Below, piece after piece: positions 45,848-54,182 of a stretch of DNA of 64,000 bases (its first letter is position 1; each line of letters opens with the position of its first letter). The position numbers and the translations under genes were made by a program. The DNA lies in contig NZ_RXNV01000001.1 of the NCBI RefSeq assembly GCF_003966265.1, positions 124,001 to 188,000 on the forward strand. The letters run 5' to 3'. Source of the DNA: Shewanella atlantica. Lineage in GTDB: Bacteria > Pseudomonadota > Gammaproteobacteria > Enterobacterales > Shewanellaceae. The notes under the pieces are model-generated. The model did no database searches. It was not told the DNA's origin and saw nothing but the letters and a program-made list of their open reading frames with translations.

Positions 45848-47893
45848 TTAGCCCTTAGCCTGAGGCTTGGAACTCGCCCGCTTCTTTGTCGCAGTGCCAC
45901 GAGAAGCCGTAGCCGTAGCCGTTGTCGACTTTTTGCGGCTACTGCCTGGCGACTTACTGTAGCGCTTCTTCTTAAAACTGTTAGCCGGCGCCTTTACCCC
46001 TTGTAGCGCCGAAGGCAACTGCGAGCCGGCTTGGGTAATGAGCTCAGACAGAGAGCTGATGAGTGGCGACATGAAACTTAAATACTTAGCTTCCTTTCGA
46101 CTGATGGCGTCTAAGTTACTCTCCCATAACGCCGTCATATCGGGCGTGGTCGCACTCATAGGCAGGCTATTTATCAAACCTTGGCCCACTTCTGTAGAGA
46201 GAATCGACTTTCCCTGTCTCGACAGAAAACTTCTTTTAAACAACAGCTCAATAATCCCCGCGCGGGTCGCTTCTGTCCCAAGACCATCTGTGTCTTTAAG
46301 AATTTTTCGGATCTCAGGGTCGGTAACATAGCGACTGATCCCCGTCATAGCACTTAACAGAGTCGCATCGGTAAAGTGTTTAGGGGCCTGGGTGTGTTTC
46401 TCCACAAGTTCACCTGTACCCGAGTGAAGCTGCTGACCTTTAATTAAGGGCGGTAGAACCTGACTCGAGTCTTCATCATCGCCACTGCTATCGTTACTGC
46501 CAAAACCAGTCGACTTTTGCTTGTCACTGTTTCTAGCAAACAGTTGCTTCCAACCCAGCGACCTCTCCTGCTTCGCCTTGGTCTTAAAGCTCCCGCCCTC
46601 AATCAAGACATGCACCTCAGTTTCACTATAGAGATATGGGGGGTAAAACTGCGCCAGATATTGACGGGCAACCTGCAGGTAGATCTGTCTTTCACGGGCT
46701 CCCAGTTGCGACAGGTTAGCCGTTTTTTCGGTTGGAATGATCGCGTGGTGAGCGTCGACCTTCTTATCATTCCACGCCTTGGATTTTATCTTGGTATCGG
46801 GGGCTGTCATGCCCTCTAACAACTCCGCGGCACCGGAAGTTACTGCAGCAACGACACGAGGCGCTTGCTGAAACTGCTCGACAGGCAGATAGCGACTGTC
46901 TGATCTGGGGTAGGTGATCAACTTATGCCGTTCATAGAGTGTCTGACAGGTATCGAGCACCTCTTTCGCGCTCATACCAAAGCGTTTGGCAGCATCGATC
47001 TGTAGTGATGACAGGCTATAGGGCAGAGGCGCATTCTGTTTCTTATCTTTTGCCAGTACTTGGGTAACTTCGGCACTCTTATCCGTAATACGGCCAACAA
47101 CGTTTTGTGCTAAGCCTTTCGAGAGCACTCTTCCCTCTTCGTCCATGTAAGGCTGACATGCCTCACTGGGCTGCCATTTGGCCTTAAACGCCTCCCTGTT
47201 TTCTGTTTCCAGATTGGCCAACACCTCAAAGAAGGGCTTAGAGACAAAGTTCGCGATCTCTTCATCACGCCTGACTACCAGCCCAAGCAGCGGCGTCTGC
47301 ACCCTTCCTACCGACAGTACGCCCTGATAACCCACCTTGCGCCCCTGAAGAGTGTAGGCGCGAGTCATGTTCATACCATAGAGCCAGTCGGCGCGGGAGC
47401 GAGCCAAGGCTGAAGTCGACAGGGGAATAAACTCCCGATTACTGCGCATCTGTTCTAATGCACGTTTGACCGCCTGCGGATTCAGATCGCTGATAAGCAG
47501 ACGCTGCGTGTTATTGAGCTTATCGCCTTTGACCCCAAGGTGAGCAATCACTTCATCGACCAGTAGTTGTCCTTCTCTGTCGGGATCGCCGGCGTTAACG
47601 AGTTGCGAGGCTTTTTTCACCAGGCCCCTGAGCACCGTGAGCTGCGAGCGGGTCTTAGTCTTAGGTTTCATCTTCCATTGCTGCGGAATGATGGGCAAGT
47701 GTTCAAATTTCCAGGACTTAAACAGAGGGTCGTAATGATCGGGTTCGGCTTGTTCCAGCAAATGGCCAATACACCATGAGACACAATCACCATTGGCGGC
47801 CATGATATGACCATCACCTTTCTTATGAGGCTTAGGCAGTACATCGGCAATGGCACGGCCAAGGGAGGGTTTTTCGGCAATATAGAGGATCAT
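45848..47893 (-). CDS. topB: DNA topoisomerase III
   Basis: A type IA topoisomerase of 681 residues that decatenates DNA. The Toprim domain opens with LYIAEKPSLGRAIADVLP, where Glu7 binds metal, and DPDREGQ is present. The active-site Tyr is Y328 in ITYPRSDSRYL, the same number as in E. coli TopB. A Lys/Arg/Ser-rich tail of about 55 residues follows the core. ATG at 47893 is preferred over GTG at 47914 because E. coli TopB starts at the equivalent residue. It lies next to the accessory region but is a core gene. Confidence 0.94.
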   Translation of the reverse strand: MILYIAEKPSLGRAIADVLPKPHKKGDGHIMAANGDCVSWCIGHLLEQAEPDHYDPLFKSWKFEHLPIIPQQWKMKPKTKTRSQLTVLRGLVKKASQLVNAGDPDREGQLLVDEVIAHLGVKGDKLNNTQRLLISDLNPQAVKRALEQMRSNREFIPLSTSALARSRADWLYGMNMTRAYTLQGRKVGYQGVLSVGRVQTPLLGLVVRRDEEIANFVSKPFFEVLANLETENREAFKAKWQPSEACQPYMDEEGRVLSKGLAQNVVGRITDKSAEVTQVLAKDKKQNAPLPYSLSSLQIDAAKRFGMSAKEVLDTCQTLYERHKLITYPRSDSRYLPVEQFQQAPRVVAAVTSGAAELLEGMTAPDTKIKSKAWNDKKVDAHHAIIPTEKTANLSQLGARERQIYLQVARQYLAQFYPPYLYSETEVHVLIEGGSFKTKAKQERSLGWKQLFARNSDKQKSTGFGSNDSSGDDEDSSQVLPPLIKGQQLHSGTGELVEKHTQAPKHFTDATLLSAMTGISRYVTDPEIRKILKDTDGLGTEATRAGIIELLFKRSFLSRQGKSILSTEVGQGLINSLPMSATTPDMTALWESNLDAISRKEAKYLSFMSPLISSLSELITQAGSQLPSALQGVKAPANSFKKKRYSKSPGSSRKKSTTATATASRGTATKKRASSKPQAKG

Positions 47894-48001
47894 CTGACGA
47901 GAGGCACCAAACACTGTATAAATTACCAGTAACTTTAGCCTAAACTCCTGTTTGCTGCAATCTTTCTATTACGGCCACCACTAACCACTTTGTAAATTTA
48001 G

Positions 48002-48020
48002 TTGAGAACCATTCTCATTT
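48002..48020 (+). promoter_or_regulatory. Candidate Fur box
   Basis: TTGAGAACCATTCTCATTT contains the perfect inverted repeat TGAGAA-CCA-TTCTCA and matches 11 of 14 informative positions of TGATAATNATTATCA. It lies about 40 bases before the ATG of the small membrane protein gene. Confidence 0.6.
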
Positions 48021-48061
48021 AAGTGTAAGGTTCTGCAATTAATACCCGCTAAGGAAGACAG

Positions 48062-48328
48062 ATGTTAGCTACCACAGACCAAACCGGCAGTCGTTTAGAC
48101 AAGATATTGCTGTATCATTTTCTCATGGTGACGGCACTGGCATTACTTATCACCCCGTTTATTACCCAAGATAAAACCTTCGGCTTGATGCTACTGATCT
48201 CTATGCAGATATCCCTCACCTGTATCAGCAGCTTAATCGGACTTAATATGGAACACAGGCTTAACAGAGGTGCTGCAACCTTGCTATTTAGTGCCTGGAT
48301 GTTGGTCTGGCTGGTACATCTAATTTAG
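48062..48328 (+). CDS. Small inner-membrane protein, possibly iron-regulated
   Basis: An 88-residue protein with three hydrophobic segments (about 18-34, 39-58 and 68-88) and a short soluble N-terminus (MLATTDQTGSRLDK). I do not recognise a family. AAGGAAGA precedes the ATG. A Fur-box-like palindrome lies just upstream, so expression in iron limitation is inferred. It is divergent from topB and convergent with the channel-like gene. Confidence 0.75.
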   Translation: MLATTDQTGSRLDKILLYHFLMVTALALLITPFITQDKTFGLMLLISMQISLTCISSLIGLNMEHRLNRGAATLLFSAWMLVWLVHLI

Positions 48329-48371
48329 CCAATAGCTTGCTAGTTAAACAGGCCGACATCAGTGTAAACAA

Positions 48372-48848
48372 CTAGCTAGCCTGTTTTTGTTTAATGTGTT
48401 CGACATGCATAATCAATCCGTCAACGGTCTCTTTCAACAGATCGAGTTCATCGATAGACAGATCATTGAGTTGCTCGAGATTATACTCTATCGTGTCGAT
48501 GATCTGTTTATGGGGCCCCTGCATTGGTCTCATGAAATAGGCGGTAACCGTCGCGACTATGGTGCCAAAGAACAACATGGAACCTATGACTATCCAGAGC
48601 CCACCGATTAAATGAGCAGCACCGGAGACAGGAGCATCGGCTATTCCCGCCGTGGAAAATGCTGCGATCCCCCAATAAAGCGCATCGCCATAAGTTTGTA
48701 TTGACGAGTTTTCGACACTTGACTCAAAAAAGTACAAACCGGCAGAAAATAACAACCATAAAGAAATTAACAGCGCCAACATCTCCACAAAAGGGGTATG
48801 AATAGAGATATCTTTGATAAAACGCGTCGAACGTTTGGTTTTTTTCAT
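48372..48848 (-). CDS. Two-TM ion-channel-like protein with altered selectivity filter
   Basis: A 158-residue protein of the Ion_trans_2 layout: membrane segment (about 20-44), pore region, second membrane segment (about 82-107), then a soluble C-terminal helix with LNDLSIDELDLLKETVDGL. The pore segment reads ALYWGIAAFSTAGIADAP; the canonical potassium filter TVGYG is replaced by TAGIAD. The start ATG at 48848 follows GGTG; 48860 is an alternative. Cation specificity is therefore uncertain. Single gene. Confidence 0.72.
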   Translation of the reverse strand: MKKTKRSTRFIKDISIHTPFVEMLALLISLWLLFSAGLYFFESSVENSSIQTYGDALYWGIAAFSTAGIADAPVSGAAHLIGGLWIVIGSMLFFGTIVATVTAYFMRPMQGPHKQIIDTIEYNLEQLNDLSIDELDLLKETVDGLIMHVEHIKQKQAS

Positions 48849-48982
48849 AAGTGACACCATCAGAAATGAACGAGTAGATTCACCTATAACTCTAGGAGTT
48901 CAATAAATTTTCACCACCATATATGTCAAAGATAGAGACAAAATGTTTGTCGTATCCATAACTGCAAACATCATGAAACATT

Positions 48983-49016
48983 AAAAAAGCCAGCTTCTGT
49001 TAAGAAAGCTGGCTTT
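48983..49016 (-). terminator. Terminator of the purF operon
   Basis: AAAGCCAGCTT and AAGCTGGCTTT (48986-48996, 49006-49016) form the stem, followed by a T-run on the minus strand. It lies 65 bases past the purF stop. Confidence 0.85.
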
Positions 49017-49080
49017 ACTATCTCATCTAGTTTCACTTCACCATCAGCTAAGCTAGGGGCGATGGTGGCCCTTCATCCGA

Positions 49081-50595
49081 TTAGGGATGGCAGACGTTGT
49101 GAAGCTCTAAGTTAGTGCCGATATCTTTGCTGCGATTCGCCTTAGCATCATCGTTACGTAACTGAGTGATATGGTCCAGATAATTCTGATCCACATCATT
49201 GGTAATGTAATTACCGTCAAAAACAGAGGTCTCAAAACGTTTGATCTCAGGATTTTCCATACGAACGGCTTCGACTAAGTCTTCCAGATCCTGGAAAATC
49301 ATGCCATCGGCACCGATCATCTTGCTGATCTCATCTACGTCACGACCGTGAGCAATCAACTCGGCGGTGGTTGGCATGTCGATGCCATAGACGTTAGGGA
49401 AGCGGATCTCAGGGGCCGCCGAGGCGAAATAAACCTTATTAGCACCCGCTTCACGCGCCATCTCGATGATCTGCTCAGATGTCGTACCACGCACCACTGA
49501 ATCATCGACAAGGAGTACGTTCTTGCCCTTAAACTCTACGCCAATGGCATTGAGTTTACGGCGAACAGACTTCTTACGCTCCTGTTGGCCCGGCATGATA
49601 AAGGTCCGACCGATATAACGGTTCTTAACGAAGCCTTGACGATAAGGCAGGTCCAGATTTCGGGCAATTTCTAAGGCGGTATCACAAGAGGTTTCCGGAA
49701 TAGGGATAACCACATCGATGTCGTGGTCTTCCCATTCTTTCTTAATCTTTTCGCCAAGCATAGAGCCCATGTTGACGCGACTGCCATAGACAGAGACCTT
49801 ATCTATGGTCGAATCCGGACGAGCAAAGTAAACAAACTCAAACAGACAAGGTGCGTAGCTTGGCGACTCGGCACATTGACGGGTAAATAACTGGCCATCG
49901 AGAGTGATATAGATAGCTTCACCCGGTGCCACATCACGCATCAACTCGAAACCTACGGCATCGAGTGCAACACTTTCAGAGGCAACCATATACTCGGTAC
50001 CACTTTCAGTTTCATGCTTGCCCAACACGAGTGGGCGAATGCCAAACGGGTCACGAAAAGCAACCAGGCCCTGACCTACGATAATGGCTGCAACAGCATA
50101 GGCGCCACGAGTCAATGAGTGAACGTTAGCAATAGCATCAAACACTTCATCTTCAGATAAAACCTGACTATCGCTGTGCTGCAGTTCATCGGCTAACAGA
50201 TTCAATAACACTTCAGAATCCGATGTCGTGTTGATATGGCGGCGCTGTTTAACCAACCTCTCTTGCAACTCAAGAGTATTAGTTAAATTACCATTGTGAG
50301 CTAATGAGATACCAAATGGTGAGTTAACATAAAAGGGTTGAGCTTCTGATGCACTAGAGCTACCGGCAGTTGGGTAACGGACGTGTCCGATCCCCGTATT
50401 ACCCTGCAGACGTTGCATATGTTTAGCTTCGAATACGTCTTTTACCAGACCATTGGCTTTACGTAATCTAAACGCACTACCATCAACAGTCACGATACCA
50501 GCAGCATCTTGTCCGCGATGCTGGAGTACAGTTAATGCATCATAGATAGGCTGATTAACCGATGTTCGGCCAACTATTCCGACGATACCACACAT
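49081..50595 (-). CDS. purF: Amidophosphoribosyltransferase
   Basis: PurF makes phosphoribosylamine from PRPP and glutamine, the first step of purine synthesis. The 504-residue protein starts MCGIVGIVG, with Cys2 as the glutaminase nucleophile after removal of Met. The PRPP-binding loop [16 protein letters not shown] is conserved. It is the last gene of the folC-dedD-cvpA-purF group, 101 bases after cvpA. No internal hairpin separates them convincingly. Confidence 0.97.
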   Translation of the reverse strand: MCGIVGIVGRTSVNQPIYDALTVLQHRGQDAAGIVTVDGSAFRLRKANGLVKDVFEAKHMQRLQGNTGIGHVRYPTAGSSSASEAQPFYVNSPFGISLAHNGNLTNTLELQERLVKQRRHINTTSDSEVLLNLLADELQHSDSQVLSEDEVFDAIANVHSLTRGAYAVAAIIVGQGLVAFRDPFGIRPLVLGKHETESGTEYMVASESVALDAVGFELMRDVAPGEAIYITLDGQLFTRQCAESPSYAPCLFEFVYFARPDSTIDKVSVYGSRVNMGSMLGEKIKKEWEDHDIDVVIPIPETSCDTALEIARNLDLPYRQGFVKNRYIGRTFIMPGQQERKKSVRRKLNAIGVEFKGKNVLLVDDSVVRGTTSEQIIEMAREAGANKVYFASAAPEIRFPNVYGIDMPTTAELIAHGRDVDEISKMIGADGMIFQDLEDLVEAVRMENPEIKRFETSVFDGNYITNDVDQNYLDHITQLRNDDAKANRSKDIGTNLELHNVCHP

Positions 50596-50696
50596 GGGTA
50601 GGCTTCCTCATTGTAAGATGTTCTGATAATTATAATCTTGAGTTACTAAAAGCCTTACAGAGCGCTGGAAGTAACATGATAATGCTTATATGCATT

Positions 50697-51185
50697 TTAT
50701 ATTTTGGGTACAAAGCTAGACGTGTTTTCTATGTAGTCAAAAAACCACTGAATAACGACGCCAAATTCGGGCACGAGTTGTGAACTCTGCCACCAATCTG
50801 TATTGGGTGCTCCAGTAAAAGCATCCATAAAAAAGAGTAAAGCACTCACAATTAAGGCACCTCTTAAGGCACCAAAGCAGAGTCCGAGAACCCTATCCGT
50901 TCCCGATAAACCTGTTTTATCGACTAATTGACCGATAAGATAATTCACCAAGGCACCAAGAATTAAAGTCGCGACAAAAAGAATCGCTATAGCGACACCA
51001 TTGCGGAGCATTTCATCTTGCATTTGGGTTAGGTATACAGCGAGGTCCTGATAAAACTGACTCGCAACGAAAAAAGCGGCAAACCAAACCACGAGAGACA
51101 TGGCTTCTTTTGCAAAGCCGCGAAGCAGACTAATTAAAGTCGATACTCCGATAACGGCGATTATGGCGTAATCAATCCAAACCAT
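50697..51185 (-). CDS. cvpA: CvpA, colicin V production protein family
   Basis: A 162-residue inner-membrane protein with about four membrane segments. It begins MVWIDYAIIAVIGVSTLISLLRGFAKE, the usual CvpA signature. In E. coli it is needed for colicin V export and bile tolerance. It lies between dedD and purF as in most gammaproteobacteria. Confidence 0.93.
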   Translation of the reverse strand: MVWIDYAIIAVIGVSTLISLLRGFAKEAMSLVVWFAAFFVASQFYQDLAVYLTQMQDEMLRNGVAIAILFVATLILGALVNYLIGQLVDKTGLSGTDRVLGLCFGALRGALIVSALLFFMDAFTGAPNTDWWQSSQLVPEFGVVIQWFFDYIENTSSFVPKI

Positions 51186-51298
51186 TGAAAAGGTGATCCA
51201 GCAGAAGGTTTAAGACGGCGCGATCTTACCAGAGACGGAGCACATTCTCACCCCATTGATGAGAATATATTGTTTGCGTCTCTGATTTCAGATTTTGC

Positions 51299-51901
51299 TT
51301 AAGAAGCCGTTGGGTCGTAGTCGACAATACGGCCTTTCAATTTTGTCAGCTTTTCAATACCTGATTGAAGAGACTGCAATTTTGATTTCGAGACCTCCGG
51401 TCCGACAAACACCTTAGTGAGCTTGCCATCTATCGGTGATGCAGGAAGTGTATAGGCATTGAAGCCTTTGCCTCTCAACTGCTTTACCAGCCCTTTAACA
51501 TTTGCCGCATTATTGAAGCTACCCAGTTGCAAGGTATAGGCAGATGAAGGTTTAACGACGGGTTTACTCTCGGTTTTTGTAACGACTTTTGGCTCTGCTT
51601 TTGCCACTGGCTTAGACTCAGCTGGCTTATCCATTTGTTTATCAGCCCCAGCTGTGACAGATTCGGCTGGAGTAGACTCAACACCAGATGACTCAAATCC
51701 TTTCTCTTTTTCACTCAGATCTAACGCCACTAAGGCTTCATCTGGCAGAGAGGCAGCTTCGACCTCCGGCCTGAGTGGAATTTCAGAGAATTGCTCCACC
51801 TGGTGCTCTTTCTTACCATCTAAAATATCGGGCAGAAAAATGACACCTAAGGCAACCAGCACTATGATACCAACAAGACGGTTCTGAAAATGACTAGACA
51901 A
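51299..51901 (-). CDS. dedD: DedD, SPOR-domain cell division protein
   Basis: A 200-residue bitopic membrane protein. The single N-terminal segment LVGIIVLVALGVIFLPDIL (about 9-27) is followed by a Lys/Glu/Ala/Val-rich linker. The C-terminal SPOR domain (YTLQLGSFNNAANVKGLVKQL, about 122-198) binds denuded septal peptidoglycan. The start is TTG at 51901 with AGGA eight bases upstream. DedD acts with FtsN at constriction. Confidence 0.9.
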   Translation of the reverse strand: MSSHFQNRLVGIIVLVALGVIFLPDILDGKKEHQVEQFSEIPLRPEVEAASLPDEALVALDLSEKEKGFESSGVESTPAESVTAGADKQMDKPAESKPVAKAEPKVVTKTESKPVVKPSSAYTLQLGSFNNAANVKGLVKQLRGKGFNAYTLPASPIDGKLTKVFVGPEVSKSKLQSLQSGIEKLTKLKGRIVDYDPTAS

Positions 51902-51926
51902 CTTTCTATCCTTAAAACCAAAGTAA

Positions 51927-53186
51927 TTAATTGATTATACAGTCTTTAAATTCTGCAACAGTATAAAATGAGCCAAAGACAATGACCAGGTCCTCATCAC
52001 TCACCTCTGATGATATCGCCTGCCAGGCTAAATCTACACTCTCGTATGTATGCGCATCAATCTGACTCGTTAATGCTGCTCTCAATGTCTCGGCCGAAGC
52101 ACTTCGTTCGGTTTTCAGCCTGGTAAACGACCAATGATCGACTCGGGGAGCGAGTATCTGAATCACTTCAGTGCAATCTTTGTCTTTTAGCATGCCACAT
52201 AACGCGAATAAACGCTTAGGTTTATACGCTTCGAGGCGGCTCGCCAGATAGCGTGCTGCATGGGGATTATGGGCAACGTCGAGCAAAATCAAAGGGGCCT
52301 GACTGACAGTCTCTAATCGACCACCGAGTCTCGCCTCTCCTATCGCCTTTTTAATGAGCTCAACCGACAACTCCGGCCAGCCATGCTCAATAACCGCCAA
52401 GGCAGTCGCTGCATTAGGTAGCGGTAACTGAGGCAGAGGGATCCCATCGAGTGACAGCCTCTGTCCATTAAATTTCCAGGTCTGAGAGCAAGCGTCAACC
52501 TGGTAAGTAAATGCTTGGTTAACTCTGTAGATATTTGCCCCAACCTCTTGTGCTACATCGAAAATTGAATCGGGCATGTCGGGCTCACCGACAATGGCCG
52601 GTCTTGAGTTACGGAAAATCCCCGCCTTCTCACGGCCAACCAATTCTCGAGTGTCCCCGAGGTATTCCTGATGATCGATATCGATCGACGTCACCACACA
52701 AATATCGGCATCGATAATATTGGTCGCATCTAAACGGCCACCTAATCCTACCTCCAGCAAGATAACATCAGGTGCCACAGATTTGAAAATATAGAGGCCA
52801 GCCAGAGTCGCAAATTCGAAGAAACTCAAAGAGATCTCATCTCGGGCATGATTGATAGCTTGGAAGGCTTCAATCAATGCCGAATCGGCAGCATCATCAC
52901 CATTAATACGAACTCGTTCGTTATAGTGGAGCATATGTGGCGAGCTGTAGACGCCAACACTTAAACCCGCACCGAGTAAGATCTGTTCGATGAAGGCACA
53001 AGTGGTCCCCTTACCGTTGGTGCCGGCAACGGTTATCACTTGAGTGTCCGGCAGGTTCCGTAATCCCAGACGATCGGCCACCTCAGATACACGAGTCAAC
53101 CCCATCTCAATTTCTGTAGGATGGATAGCTAAAAGGTAATCTAACCAGTTATCTAAACTTGCATCTTTAGCAGGAGCTTCAGCCAT
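51927..53186 (-). CDS. folC: Dihydrofolate synthase / folylpolyglutamate synthase
   Basis: FolC adds glutamate to dihydropteroate and then to tetrahydrofolates. In 419 residues the Mur-ligase fold shows the P-loop VAGTNGKGTTCAF (about 52-64), LLEVGLGGRLDATN and TSIDIDHQEYLG. The C-terminal domain follows. It is 25 bases upstream of dedD, in the usual order. In E. coli accD sits upstream of folC, but here only 74 bases separate folC from truA. Confidence 0.95.
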   Translation of the reverse strand: MAEAPAKDASLDNWLDYLLAIHPTEIEMGLTRVSEVADRLGLRNLPDTQVITVAGTNGKGTTCAFIEQILLGAGLSVGVYSSPHMLHYNERVRINGDDAADSALIEAFQAINHARDEISLSFFEFATLAGLYIFKSVAPDVILLEVGLGGRLDATNIIDADICVVTSIDIDHQEYLGDTRELVGREKAGIFRNSRPAIVGEPDMPDSIFDVAQEVGANIYRVNQAFTYQVDACSQTWKFNGQRLSLDGIPLPQLPLPNAATALAVIEHGWPELSVELIKKAIGEARLGGRLETVSQAPLILLDVAHNPHAARYLASRLEAYKPKRLFALCGMLKDKDCTEVIQILAPRVDHWSFTRLKTERSASAETLRAALTSQIDAHTYESVDLAWQAISSEVSDEDLVIVFGSFYTVAEFKDCIIN

Positions 53187-53260
53187 AAATTTATCGTTCT
53201 TAATTCATTATTAAAAATAGCACCACGAAGTGGATCGAGTAGAGATACTAGGCTGCTCTA

Positions 53261-54046
53261 TTAATCCAACATAAACAGAGGGCCCAAGGCATGCTTAGGT
53301 AGCTCGTAGCGCTCAGGATACGTGACATCGACCATATATAACCCATTAGGTTTGGCCGTTGGTGCCGCCTTGCTTCTATCTTTTAAAGCCAGCAGTTCGG
53401 TGATCCACTCGGGAGCTTGATTACCCTGGCCAATCTCTAACAGTGTACCGACGATATTACGCACCATATGGTGAAGGAAAGCATTTGCCTTAATATCGAC
53501 ACAGATATACATGCCTTGGCGGGTAACATTCACTTCGTGAACATGCCTGAAAGGCGTCTTAGATTGACAATGAAGTGCCCTGAAACTGGTAAAGTCGTGC
53601 TCTCCGACAAACAGCTGTGCAGCCTGATGCATGATATCGGCATCGAGATTGCCACGATAATGACTCACGCCCGAGCGCAATATGCCGGGCCGAAACTCAT
53701 AGTTATAGATCATATATCGGTAGCGTCTCGCCGTCGCCGAGAAGCGCGCATGAAATTCATCATCGACCACCTTTACCCACTTAACGGCTATATCATCGGG
53801 CAGATTAACATTGACGCCTAAGGTCCAGGCCGTATCTTTACGTATCGCATTCGTTTCAAAGTGAACCACCTGGCCGGTGGCATGGACGCCGGAGTCTGTT
53901 CTTCCAGCACAGTGAACCGTAATAGGCTCATTGGCAATCTTAGATAGGGCTCGCTCTAACTGAGCTTGTACTGAGTCAACTTCAACCTGTCGCTGCCAGC
54001 CAAAATACTGACGGCCATCATATTCGATACCTAACGCTACTCGCAT
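53261..54046 (-). CDS. truA: tRNA pseudouridine(38-40) synthase
   Basis: TruA isomerises uridines 38, 39 and 40 in the anticodon arm. The 261-residue protein opens [20 protein letters not shown], and the catalytic Asp is D51 in [25 protein letters not shown] is present near the C-terminus. It lies between fimV and folC, a common order, and was preceded in transcription by fimV, whose terminator lies at 54138. Confidence 0.95.
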   Translation of the reverse strand: MRVALGIEYDGRQYFGWQRQVEVDSVQAQLERALSKIANEPITVHCAGRTDSGVHATGQVVHFETNAIRKDTAWTLGVNVNLPDDIAVKWVKVVDDEFHARFSATARRYRYMIYNYEFRPGILRSGVSHYRGNLDADIMHQAAQLFVGEHDFTSFRALHCQSKTPFRHVHEVNVTRQGMYICVDIKANAFLHHMVRNIVGTLLEIGQGNQAPEWITELLALKDRSKAAPTAKPNGLYMVDVTYPERYELPKHALGPLFMLD

Positions 54047-54137
54047 ACAACCTCTTTGAACATTTTAACCATCGACCCGAAAATCGAGCCAACCTAACCT
54101 AGTTTGGGCGCTGGATTCTAGCATATTGTCCCATAAT

Positions 54138-54165
54138 AAAAAACGGCGCTTAGCGCGCCGTTTTT
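54138..54165 (-). terminator. Terminator of fimV
   Basis: AACGGCGC (54142-54149) pairs with GCGCCGTT (54155-54162); on the minus strand it is followed by six T. Confidence 0.85.
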
Positions 54166-54182
54166 AGAAAAAGTGAGACAAG

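Noticed and set aside
45841..45861. Three copies of TTAGCCC at the topB stop
   Set aside because: Short and at the gene end; too small to claim a functional repeat.
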